A stretch of DNA of 9,472 nucleotides from Planctomycetaceae bacterium. GTDB taxonomy: Bacteria; Planctomycetota; Planctomycetia; Pirellulales; Thermoguttaceae. How positions within the stretch are numbered: the first letter of the stretch is position 1; every line of letters starts with the position of its first letter. Below are positions 1 through 6,456 of this stretch, in pieces. The position numbers and the translations under genes are program-made. Location: positions 1 to 9,472 of the forward strand of contig JAIROD010000172.1 of assembly GCA_031257725.1 (NCBI GenBank). The letters run 5' to 3'. Under the pieces are notes generated by a model. It was not told where the DNA came from and made no database searches. It saw only the letters and a list, made by a program, of their open reading frames with translations.

Positions 1-4
1 CTAG

Positions 5-69
5 CCGTTGGTTTTGCGTTGTAACGATAGGGAATCAATGTTTTTATCTGAATAACGCAATACCAACGG
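5..69. repeat. Long imperfect inverted repeat
   Basis: Two 16-base arms, 5-20 (CCGTTGGTTTTGCGTT) and 54-69 (AACGCAATACCAACGG), are complementary at 15 of 16 positions around a 33-base centre. It lies downstream of the TPR lipoprotein gene, which is read on the minus strand, and could fold in either strand's RNA. A T-rich run (75-82) follows on the + strand, so it might end transcription coming from outside the left edge. The long loop makes that weak. Arms of this kind also occur in small non-autonomous elements. I saw no attC core sites and no flanking duplication within the window. Confidence 0.5.
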
Positions 70-82
70 AACTGTTATTTTT

Positions 83-114
83 CCGTGTGTACGGTGAGTA
101 CACCGCACACACGG
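83..114. repeat. Strong palindromic hairpin
   Basis: CCGTGTGT (83-90) pairs with ACACACGG (107-114), and CGGTG (92-96) pairs with CACCG (101-105), with one A/C mismatch and an AGTA loop. This gives 13 paired bases. The T-run lies 5' of it on the + strand and there is no T-run after it in either direction of reading, so it is not a standard intrinsic terminator. It directly abuts GGCTACATTGG (113-123), an 11-mer also found at 9265-9275 beside an element B copy. The rest of 115-239 holds only short weak hairpins, such as GCGG 202-205 with CCGC 214-217, and no gene I can support. Confidence 0.5.
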
Positions 115-239
115 CTACATTGGAAATATCCTTGCAGGACTAATAAAAATTAAAATAGACGGTTACATAAAGGATCGTATCGCAGGCGGTGAAACACCAT
201 AGCGGTAAATAATCCGCTTGCGTTACTCTCCACTTGCAA

Positions 240-935
240 CTATTCGCTATTAATTAATTTGGCGATTCGGTTTTCGAGGTCTTTTTGTTGAGGGTTGGAC
301 TGGAATGAACGTTGATAATCCGTAACCGCTCCCTGCAAATCACCCGCCAACTCTTTTAAGTATCCGGACGCACGGAGCGCACGGTAATTAGTCGGGTCCG
401 TAACCAAAACAGATTGCAATATTTTGACCGCCGAATCATGACATTCTTTCGCAATATCGGTTCGGTTTTGCAATTGACAGATTTGAGCGTATTCCTGATA
501 AAGCCGCGCCAATTCAATTTTCGGTTCCGACGAAGTAACATTGGTCTTGTACCAATCAATAAGCAAGTTAAAAGCGGAATTTTCGTTGAATGTTTCCATG
601 TAGAGAACAGCCAAACCACGATGGGCTTCCGTGTGATTGGGGTTGTAGGTGAGAGCGAGTTGGTAATTTCGGAATGCCTGATCATACTGCAATTGTGCAT
701 CCGCCGATTGACCGGATTGGAGTGAAATCTTTCCCGATTGGTGATAAGTGGTCGCAAGATTGTAATAAGTATCGGCGTTGTTTGGCTCTACTTTCAACGC
801 GGCTTCAAAAGCAATTTTCGCTTCGTTATACCGTGCCTGACCAAGATAACGCAAACCTTCGGAATTCTTGTTGTACGACGTACAACCCACTCCAAAAAAT
901 AAAACCAAAACAAAAAGAAACCTTTGCCATGCCAT
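240..935 (-). CDS. TPR-repeat lipoprotein
   Basis: The product is a 231-residue exported protein made almost wholly of tetratricopeptide repeats, which usually form protein-binding scaffolds. Its partner is unknown. The N-terminus MAWQRFLFVLVLFFGVGC is a short basic and hydrophobic signal ending at a lipid-attachable Cys18. The residue at -3 is Gly rather than the usual Leu, so the lipobox is loose but acceptable. Clear TPR units lie near residues 23-53 (RYNEAKIAFEAALKVEPNN), 54-101 (AFRNYQLALTYNPNH), 104-130 and 188-216 (GDLQGAVTDYQRSFQSNP). The start at 935 was chosen because it begins the signal sequence and has GGAG 10 bases upstream. The frame stays open to a TTG at 1001, but that would bury the signal. 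It is divergent from tsaE across 207 bp, which should hold both promoters. The stop lies at 240-242. PilF-like and similar TPR lipoproteins are alternatives, but I see nothing specific enough to name it. Confidence 0.85.
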   Translation of the reverse strand: MAWQRFLFVLVLFFGVGCTSYNKNSEGLRYLGQARYNEAKIAFEAALKVEPNNADTYYNLATTYHQSGKISLQSGQSADAQLQYDQAFRNYQLALTYNPNHTEAHRGLAVLYMETFNENSAFNLLIDWYKTNVTSSEPKIELARLYQEYAQICQLQNRTDIAKECHDSAVKILQSVLVTDPTNYRALRASGYLKELAGDLQGAVTDYQRSFQSNPQQKDLENRIAKLINSE

Positions 936-1005
936 ACGTTTTAAACTCCAAAACCGCTGAAAATTCCGTTTTCTACCAACATGTCGTCCCCAACAGTACA
1001 AGCAT

Positions 1006-1041
1006 ACTGATGATAAATAATAGACTCGCTACTGAATAGTT
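1006..1041 (-). repeat. Dispersed repeat, element A, full copy
   Basis: Read on the minus strand this is AACTATTCAGTAGCGA followed by a 7-base variable stretch and ATTTATCATCAGT. It matches 9209-9244 (+) at 33 of 36 positions. It sits in the divergent intergenic region between the TPR lipoprotein and tsaE. It could carry a promoter-like sequence for the minus gene, but I cannot show that. The intergenic stretch holds no other clear element, and I could not identify convincing -35/-10 pairs. Confidence 0.7.
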
Positions 1042-1142
1042 ACACTAAATGCAAAATGTTAATTCCTCAATTTCCCGCTATTTCGGGTAAGAATAGCAAT
1101 TTCTTTAATCAAGAGCAAGAGCAAAACGCAACACGTAAAATA

Positions 1143-1688
1143 ATGATTGACAATCTAAAATTTATTACGGAACTGACTATTGAAGTTTCGGATTTATCGG
1201 CAACCGATTATTTGGGACGTTTTTTAGCCGAAACATTGCCTGATGGTTCTGTTGTTGCGTTGATCGGAACACTTGGTTCCGGCAAAACCCGACTTGTACA
1301 AGCCGTTGCGCACTATTCGGGAATAGAACAAGGAATGGTATCAAGTCCGACTTTTGTACTGCTCCACGAATACGACGGCAATCGACCGATTTATCATTTC
1401 GACACGTATCGGTTGACCAATGAAGAAGAATTTCGACAACTCAGTCCTGATGATTATTTTGAAGGAACCGGAGTAACCTTTGTCGAGTGGGCTGATAAAT
1501 TCCCAACCGTTTTGCCGGAGGAACGGTTGGAGATTCGGATCGAAATAACCGGTAACACCCAAAGAAAATTCCAAATCACCGCCTTCGGTAATCTCTTTAA
1601 TAAAACAATGAAACGGATTGTTTCTGAATTTGGCGGGGACATTTTCACTTTGGGTCGTTACCAATCGCCAATTGTAGAACTACATTGA
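1143..1688 (+). CDS. tsaE: tRNA t6A37 biosynthesis ATPase TsaE
   Basis: TsaE is the cytoplasmic P-loop ATPase that works with TsaB and TsaD to transfer threonylcarbamoyl to A37 of ANN-decoding tRNAs. The 181-residue product shows Walker A GTLGSGKT (residues 42-49), the family segment SPTFVLLHEYDG (68-79), HFDTYRL (85-91) with the conserved Asp87, and FVEWADK (113-119). The start at 1143 was chosen because family similarity begins only a few residues later. The frame is open to an ATG at 1056, but those 29 residues look unlike TsaE, and neither start has a good ribosome site. The core ends near residue 147 and a tail of about 30 residues follows. The final residues (SPIVELH) are encoded in the first unit of the 21-bp array, so the natural stop has probably been replaced by repeat sequence. 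tsaB and tsaD are not in the window. Confidence 0.92.
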   Translation: MIDNLKFITELTIEVSDLSATDYLGRFLAETLPDGSVVALIGTLGSGKTRLVQAVAHYSGIEQGMVSSPTFVLLHEYDGNRPIYHFDTYRLTNEEEFRQLSPDDYFEGTGVTFVEWADKFPTVLPEERLEIRIEITGNTQRKFQITAFGNLFNKTMKRIVSEFGGDIFTLGRYQSPIVELH

Positions 1689-1894
1689 CCAATTGTAGAA
1701 CTACATTAACCAATTGTAGAACTACATTAACCAATTGTAGGGCTACATTAACCAATTGTAGGGCTACATTTATCAATTGTAGGACTACATTTGTCAATTG
1801 TAGGGCTGCATTTATCAATTGTAGGGCTACATTTGTCAATTGTAGGGCTACATTTATCAATTGTAGGACTACATTTATCAATTGTAGGGCTACA
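1669..1894. repeat. 21-bp palindromic tandem array, 11 units (element B)
   Basis: Ten full 21-bp units and a last partial one start at 1669, 1690, 1711, 1732, 1753, 1774, 1795, 1816, 1837, 1858 and 1879. The unit is CAATTGTAGggCTACATT plus three variable bases. Each holds the dyad TGTAG-NN-CTACA and the palindrome CAATTG. Units 1-3 have AA in the middle and end in GAC or AAC. Unit 4 has GG and ends in AAC. Later units have GG or GA and mostly end in TAT or TGT, so the array has grown by local duplication. It fills the gap between convergent tsaE and the M16 gene and overlaps the last 20 bases of tsaE. Since 21 bp is about two helical turns, every dyad faces the same side of the DNA. Protein-binding sites, 3'-end RNA hairpins or a neutral minisatellite are all possible. 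Confidence 0.95.
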
Positions 1895-1925
1895 AAATGA
1901 CACAATTCTAACGATTTTTGGTAAT

Positions 1926-1939
1926 TATTCAGTAGCGAT
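1926..1939 (+). repeat. Element A, core-only copy
   Basis: TATTCAGTAGCGAT is identical to 9212-9225, and 13 of its 14 bases match the minus-strand copy at 1025-1038. It lies 3 bases before the M16 stop codon at 1943-1945, in the convergent intergenic space right after the 21-bp array. A further shared 10-mer, TACACTAAAT, occurs at 1041-1050 and 1944-1953, next to both copies, which hints at a longer common ancestor. The remainder (1895-1925) shows nothing distinct. Confidence 0.55.
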
Positions 1940-1942
1940 TCC

Positions 1943-3190
1943 CTACACTAAATCAAATTTTTCCAAAGGTCCGATAGTTACAAGCAGGGGATTATCAAGC
2001 GGATATTTTTTCAAAACGGTATTGATGTCGTCGAGGGTGATTCGTCGGATTTCTTCAAGGTCTTGGCGAATGGTCCGGTATTGACGGTGAACAATCCATT
2101 CGTTGCCAATAGCAAACAAACGTCCGCCCGGTCGTTCATTGACAAGAACAAGCTGTGATAAAATTTTACTTTTCGAACGGTCAAGTTCTTCCTCCGTCAA
2201 ACTGTTTTGGGCAACTTCGGCGTAAATTTTTCGGGTTCGGGTTAAAACTTCTTCGGCATATTCCGGTTCGCTGGAAAGACCTGTTATGAAAAGACCGTTG
2301 TCAAAAAATTCGCTGGTTTCCAGTTCCGCCGAATCCGCAACACCCGAATCAACAAGTTCCCAATAAAGCCGGCTGCCAACATCATCGCCAATCATGTTCG
2401 CAACCATTCCGGCAACAAATCGGTCGGCATCGCAGGCGGATGGGGCATCGGAAAGGAGTAGGGTATATTGTTGCGAAGCAAACTCTTTGAATATCCGGTG
2501 AAAACCGCGATGTCCGCAAACTCGACGCAACTCCAATCCGCGTTTGGCGGCAACTCCGGACGATTTCCAATGTCCGCAAACTTGTTCGGCTTTGTGAACG
2601 AATTGATCAAAATTAAGCCGCCCCGCTCCAATCAACACAATATTTTCAGGACAATATTGTTCTTCAAGGTATTGGCGTATCCGGTCAACCGAAAGACCGG
2701 AAACACTGTCAAGCGTTCCAAGAACACTATTGGCAAGCGGATGACCGGCAAAAAATAACTCACGACTTTTATCATCAGCACCGAAAGGCGGTTGGTCGTC
2801 ATACATTCGGATTTCTTCCAAAATGACCTGTTTTTCCATCTCAAAATCATCGTGCCGCAATGCCGGACGTAAAAGATCACCAAGTAATTCAACTGCTTCG
2901 TTCAGTAATTCGGGAAGAAGCGACGCAAAAAAAACGGTTTGCTCTTCAGTGGTAAAAGCGTTGGCATCCGCGCCGAGTTCATCGAGACGACGATTAACTT
3001 CTTCAGAGGAATGATGTTCGGTTCCCTTAAACGCAATATGTTCAAGAAAATGGCTAACTCCCGCAATTTCAGGCGTTTCATTTCGTGAACCGGTCTTCAC
3101 AAAAAAACCAAACGAAACAGAATAAGCCGCCTCATTGATTTCCGCAATCACTTCAAGACCGTTATCAAGTTGTGTTTTCCGAAATTGCAT
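1943..3190 (-). CDS. M16 family zinc metallopeptidase (insulinase/processing-peptidase type)
   Basis: This is a 415-residue M16B-like peptidase, a clan ME zinc enzyme that degrades or trims peptides. The inverted zinc motif HFLEH is at residues 47-51 (His47, catalytic Glu50, His51). The third ligand is in VILEEI at Glu125 or Glu126, about 75 residues downstream as expected. The N-terminus RKTQLDNGLEVIAE and the segment SFGFFVKTGSRNE.PEIAGVSHF are typical. The C-terminal half holds GSRLYWELVDSG (272-283). There Arg274 of the family R/Y substrate pair seems present, but the tyrosine of the usual GLAYS is Asp286 (GVADS). There is no signal peptide, so it is probably cytoplasmic. I chose the ATG at 3190, which has GAG nine bases upstream. 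A TTG at 3211 is in frame but lies in the neighbouring repeat block. It is separated from RNase E/G upstream by that block, so it may have its own promoter. Confidence 0.93.
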   Translation of the reverse strand: MQFRKTQLDNGLEVIAEINEAAYSVSFGFFVKTGSRNETPEIAGVSHFLEHIAFKGTEHHSSEEVNRRLDELGADANAFTTEEQTVFFASLLPELLNEAVELLGDLLRPALRHDDFEMEKQVILEEIRMYDDQPPFGADDKSRELFFAGHPLANSVLGTLDSVSGLSVDRIRQYLEEQYCPENIVLIGAGRLNFDQFVHKAEQVCGHWKSSGVAAKRGLELRRVCGHRGFHRIFKEFASQQYTLLLSDAPSACDADRFVAGMVANMIGDDVGSRLYWELVDSGVADSAELETSEFFDNGLFITGLSSEPEYAEEVLTRTRKIYAEVAQNSLTEEELDRSKSKILSQLVLVNERPGGRLFAIGNEWIVHRQYRTIRQDLEEIRRITLDDINTVLKKYPLDNPLLVTIGPLEKFDLV

Positions 3191-3198
3191 TGGAAATT

Positions 3199-3889
3199 TC
3201 TCATCATTCAAAATTTACCGAACGTTAACGGCGTGGGCTTGCCCCGCGTTGTTCGACTTAACCCTAAAACACGGGGTAAACCCCGTCGTTAACTATTAAC
3301 TGGGAACCTCTCATCATTCAAAATTTACCGAACGTTAACGGAGCGGGCTTGCCCCGCGTTGTTCGACTTAACCCTAAAACACGGGGTAAACCCCGTCGTT
3401 AACTATTAACTGGGAACCTCTCATCATTCAGAATTTACCGAACGTTAACGGCGTGGGCTTGCCCCGCGTTGTTCGACTTAACCCTAAAACACGGGGTAAA
3501 CCCCGTCGTTAACTATTAGGGAATCTCTCCTCTTCGGAATCTACCAAACGTTAACGTCGTGGGCTTGCCCCGCGTTGTTAGGCTTAACCCCCAAAAACAC
3601 GGGGTAACCCCCGTCGTTAACTATTAGGGAATCTCTCCTCTTCGGAATCTACCAAACGTTAACGGCGTGGGCTTGCCTCGCGTTGTTCGGCTTAACCCCA
3701 AAACACGGGGTAAACCCCGTCGTTAACTAAATTGACTGAACGTTAACGGCGTGGGCTTGCCTCGCGTTGTTCGGCTTAACCCCCAAAACACGCGGTAACC
3801 CCCGTCGTTAACTATTAATTTATTAATTTATTAATTTATTAATTTATTAATTAATTAATAGGCAGAAAATAAAAAATGGAATGATGAGA
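3199..3889. repeat. Six-copy REPIN-like inverted-pair repeat block (element C)
   Basis: Six copies of a 70-72 bp imperfect palindrome, each bounded by GTTAAC at both ends, lie at 3224-3293, 3334-3403, 3444-3513, 3550-3621, 3658-3727 and 3742-3812. Within each copy the left arm forms a small hairpin (GTGGG-CTTGC-CCCGC) and the right arm another (ACGGGG-TAAA-CCCCGT). The two arms are also roughly reverse complements of one another. Copies 1-3 are nearly identical on a 110-bp period with 40-bp linkers. Copies 4-6 have diverged, with linkers of 36, 36 and 14 bp, yet mostly keep the pairing. The block is bracketed by TCTCATCATTC (3199-3209) and its inverse GAATGATGAGA (3879-3889). It lies between the RNase E/G and M16 genes, both read on the minus strand, and starts just upstream of the M16 start codon. 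I see no coding potential. It resembles the REP doublets mobilised by RAYT transposases, but no such gene is in the window. Confidence 0.95.
3814..3860. repeat. AT-only 8-bp microsatellite
   Basis: ATTAATTT is repeated four times (3814-3845), followed by ATTAATTA and ATTAATA. It starts two bases after the last element C copy and lies about 45 bp downstream of the RNase E/G stop on the minus strand. It is likely to vary in copy number by slippage and could act as an easily melted site. I see no promoter or origin motif in it. Confidence 0.9.
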
Positions 3890-3905
3890 GATGGTCTATT
3901 GTAAA

Positions 3906-5507
3906 TTATTGGTTCATGATGAATGGGATAGGTTTGTTGTCAGTGTCGAAACATTCGATTTCGAGGTGTTCGGGCCAAACGTCAGATTGGGCGCGGATGA
4001 TAATTTCCACATTGCCGTCACGCTCAATGGTTGCCAGTTCGAGTCGTTTTTTATTGTTCAAATATTCAACGACATCGTCGGCAAGAATCACCCGAATTTT
4101 GGCAATGTTCGGATATTGCGACGCGAGAACCAAAGCACGGAACACATCCAGAGCCATACTTTCCGGTGATTTGACCACACCGCCTCCATGACAACACGGA
4201 CATTCCTGATACACGCTTCGTTTGAGTGAAGGTCGAATTCGTTGCCGCGTCATTTCAATCAATCCAAACGGACTGGTTCGCAAAATCTTGGTTTTGGCAC
4301 GATCACGTTTAATGGCATCACGAAGTGTTCGTTCAACATTACGGCGGTGCGTTTCCTTTTTCATATCAATAAAATCGTTGACAATAACACCGCCAAGATC
4401 ACGAAGACGGATTTGTCGTGCGATTTCTTTTGCCGCAATAAGATTCATTTGGTAGGCGGTTTCTTCGGCGTTATCTTCCGCTCGGAAACTGCCGCTGTTA
4501 ACGTCAATCGCAACCAACGCTTCGGTCTGGTCAATAACCAATGATCCGCCGCCTTTAAGCGGAACACGTCGGCGATTAATTTTCGAGATTTCCTTGTCAA
4601 TACCGAATTTATGGAAAATTGGTTCTTTGCCTTCGTAAAATTGTAGGCGATTGATATGACGCGGCATCATGAATTGCAGAAATTCTTTTGCCCGTTCAAA
4701 TGCGGTTTGTTCGTCGATGACGATGGAATCAATTTCTGAACTGAAAATATCGCGGATTGTTCGGATGATCATGTCGCTCTCCTCATAGATGTCAATGGGT
4801 GAGGGCATTTTTTTCAACCGGCGAACAATCACTTTCCAAAGCCGCATAAGATAGGCAAGATCGCGTGAGAGTTCTTTCTGTGTTCGGTCAGCACCGGCAG
4901 TTCGGACAATAAATCCAAGTCCTTTGGGGGGGTGCAGATCGTTCATCATATCACGCAATTTCCGGCGTAACGATTCATCTTCAATTTTCCGTGAAACGCC
5001 AACTCTGCCCAAAGACGGCATCAATACAAGATATCTTCCCGGAACACTGATATAAGTCGATAATGTCGGGCCTTTATTACCGATACTTTCCTTAATCACT
5101 TGAACGAGAACTTCATCACCACGACGAAACACTTCCTGAATGGGCGGTTTGAAGCGGGGGCGATTATAGTTGAACCCGTCGTCAACATTGTTTCTGTTAT
5201 TCCGATCATCGCGGTTGGCGCGATTCGCTTGTTCACGGCGTTCTTTTTCCGCCCAGCCGGGAACTTGCCTAAAATAACATGGTTCCACATCACTGATATG
5301 AAGAAATCCATTGCGGCCAATTCCAAAATCGACGAAAGCAGCCTGGATACTTGGTTCCAGGTTAACGACAATACCTTTGTAAATATTACCGACATAGTTA
5401 TCATGGGCGGTGCGTTCGACATAAAGTTCTTCGAGCAAACCGTTTTCGACAACCGCAATCCGGCATTCTTCAGGTTGCCGGACATTAATTAACATTTCTT
5501 GTTTCAT
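3906..5507 (-). CDS. rng: Ribonuclease E/G family endoribonuclease
   Basis: This single-strand-specific endoribonuclease of mRNA decay and rRNA maturation works in the cytoplasm. The 533 residues cover only the catalytic part, with no long degradosome scaffold like that of E. coli RNase E. An S1 RNA-binding fold opens the protein (NYVGNIYKGIVVNLEPSI..AFVDFG near 38-62). The DNase-I-like subdomain has Asp335 (AIDVNSG) and Asp378 (NDFIDM). These are 43 residues apart, as are the magnesium-binding Asp303 and Asp346 of E. coli. The zinc-link pair is Cys436 and Cys439 (CPCC), at the expected 58-residue distance. An Asn/Arg/Asp-rich insert at about 86-118 interrupts the S1 part. The start at 5507 has AGGAAAGG about six bases upstream. 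The DUF2344 gene lies 66 bp upstream on the same strand, a pairing also seen in Firmicutes and probably an operon. rng and rne are not separable from the sequence alone. Confidence 0.95.
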   Translation of the reverse strand: MKQEMLINVRQPEECRIAVVENGLLEELYVERTAHDNYVGNIYKGIVVNLEPSIQAAFVDFGIGRNGFLHISDVEPCYFRQVPGWAEKERREQANRANRDDRNNRNNVDDGFNYNRPRFKPPIQEVFRRGDEVLVQVIKESIGNKGPTLSTYISVPGRYLVLMPSLGRVGVSRKIEDESLRRKLRDMMNDLHPPKGLGFIVRTAGADRTQKELSRDLAYLMRLWKVIVRRLKKMPSPIDIYEESDMIIRTIRDIFSSEIDSIVIDEQTAFERAKEFLQFMMPRHINRLQFYEGKEPIFHKFGIDKEISKINRRRVPLKGGGSLVIDQTEALVAIDVNSGSFRAEDNAEETAYQMNLIAAKEIARQIRLRDLGGVIVNDFIDMKKETHRRNVERTLRDAIKRDRAKTKILRTSPFGLIEMTRQRIRPSLKRSVYQECPCCHGGGVVKSPESMALDVFRALVLASQYPNIAKIRVILADDVVEYLNNKKRLELATIERDGNVEIIIRAQSDVWPEHLEIECFDTDNKPIPFIMNQ

Positions 5508-5573
5508 TCTGTACCTTTCCTCACGGCGGGAAAGCGTTTACGTTGCTTGTGGTCAGACCGAAATTTCATGGAT

Positions 5574-6224
5574 TTATCGATCATCCGTTAATCGGCATCG
5601 GATTCGTTTGGGAAAAATACTTTGGAACAGTTCTTTTTCGAGTCCGAGAACCTGAAGGATTTCACGGATACCGGCTTCAGGACTGCCGTTTTGTGCTAAA
5701 ATTTCGACGGTTAAATGTCCGGTCTCCTGAGCGTATTGGAGTTCACACGTTGCCGCGCGGACATCGACAAACTTACCGTTGGATTTTTCAGCAATCACCG
5801 AATCTACCGACAAAAAAGAGGAAACCCGATTAACTGTTTGATCACGAAGTTCTTTGGGGACAATAAATTCAAACGTTGAGGAGGCAAGTTTTGCTTTTGT
5901 TTCTTGCTCATCCAGTTGCCGTATCGAATAGAAATCCAACCCTTTAACCGAACAACGATTTAAGTCGGTAAGAAGAGTGGTCGGGTCAACCATTCCGGCG
6001 GACTCGTTTATTTCCAATTCGAGAACTTCATCGAAACCTTCAATTCCCAGAGCCAACGCGGAAGGGAGACTCATCCGAATTTTGGGATGAAAACCACCGC
6101 TCATTGCCAATGGGAGTTGGGCACGCCGGAACAGCGATTCAAAGGAACGCATTAAATCCTTGTGTCCGATGTATTTGAGATTTCCCGATTTGCCAAAGCG
6201 AATACGTACACGTTGTCGAACCAT
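5574..6224 (-). CDS. DUF2344 (TIGR03936) protein
   Basis: The 216-residue product belongs to the DUF2344/TIGR03936 family, whose members are often fused to or encoded beside a radical SAM protein (TIGR03960) and next to RNase G. Biochemical function is not established here. The signature RIRFGKSGNLKYIGHKDLMR (7-26), then FRRAQLPLAMSGGFHPKIRM and SLPSALALGIEGFDEVLELEI, fills the first 71 residues. The rest is less conserved. The start at 6224 (MVRQRVRIRF) was chosen because the family normally starts with this strand. A GGAG lies 13 bases upstream, rather far. The frame also allows an ATG at 6269 with no ribosome site, adding 15 residues. RNase E/G follows 66 bp downstream. No radical SAM gene precedes it: the upstream space is non-coding and then opposite strand, so the partner is elsewhere or absent. 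Probable cytoplasmic RNA or translation role, inferred from neighbours only. Confidence 0.88.
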   Translation of the reverse strand: MVRQRVRIRFGKSGNLKYIGHKDLMRSFESLFRRAQLPLAMSGGFHPKIRMSLPSALALGIEGFDEVLELEINESAGMVDPTTLLTDLNRCSVKGLDFYSIRQLDEQETKAKLASSTFEFIVPKELRDQTVNRVSSFLSVDSVIAEKSNGKFVDVRAATCELQYAQETGHLTVEILAQNGSPEAGIREILQVLGLEKELFQSIFPKRIRCRLTDDR

Positions 6225-6404
6225 TGGTTCGAACAAACTCCGGCAAACGCCGTAGGCTGCCGAAGTCATTCAAAATTAAAAAAATGATTTGTTGATAAAT
6301 TGAGCCGTTTTTTCGTCTCAACTCTATAAATACACTAAGGTTATAACAATTCTCTTAAATTATCTCCATTAATTGAATTACTCATTGTAGCGAAAAAAGA
6401 TTGC

Positions 6405-6433
6405 TTGACAATAAGGATGTCCAAAAAAATATC
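6405..6433 (+). promoter_or_regulatory. Possible sigma70-type promoter
   Basis: TTGACA at 6405-6410 is a perfect -35 consensus. With a 17-base spacer the -10 position is AATATC (6428-6433), which is poor. If used, transcription would begin near 6440, shortly before the structured segment at 6457-6650. In a planctomycete, and with a weak -10, this is only a suggestion. The neighbouring 6270-6400 is AT-rich and should contain the minus-strand promoter of the DUF2344/RNase operon, which I could not pin down. Confidence 0.2.
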
Positions 6434-6456
6434 CCGACATTCACCGGTTGGTTGTT

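Noticed and set aside
5..69. Integron attC site
   Set aside because: The R' and R'' core consensus (GTTRRRY and RYYYAAC) does not fit the arms, and no integrase or cassette structure is present.
83..114. Intrinsic terminator of the TPR lipoprotein gene
   Set aside because: On the minus strand the hairpin is followed by an A-run, not a T-run.
936..1001. Longer start for the TPR lipoprotein at a TTG (1001)
   Set aside because: It would put 22 basic residues before a clear signal sequence. The ATG at 935 has GGAG at proper spacing.
1056..1142. Longer TsaE start at ATG 1056
   Set aside because: The extra 29 residues are Asn/Gln-rich and unlike the family. They would also consume much of the divergent promoter region.
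1645..1905. Open frames on both strands through the 21-bp array, encoding seven-residue repeats (LQLINVA on minus, NCRTTLT on plus)
   Set aside because: A 21-bp period is a multiple of three, so any frame without a stop in one unit stays open throughout. The products are pure repeat, with no ribosome site or conserved flank.
3191..3211. TTG start of the M16 peptidase at 3211
   Set aside because: It lies in the bracketing 11-mer of the repeat block. The ATG at 3190 matches the family N-terminus and has a plausible ribosome site.
3199..3812. CRISPR-like array, since palindromic repeats of about 70 bp are separated by 40-bp spacers
   Set aside because: The spacers are themselves near-identical, the repeat is far too long, and no cas gene is present.
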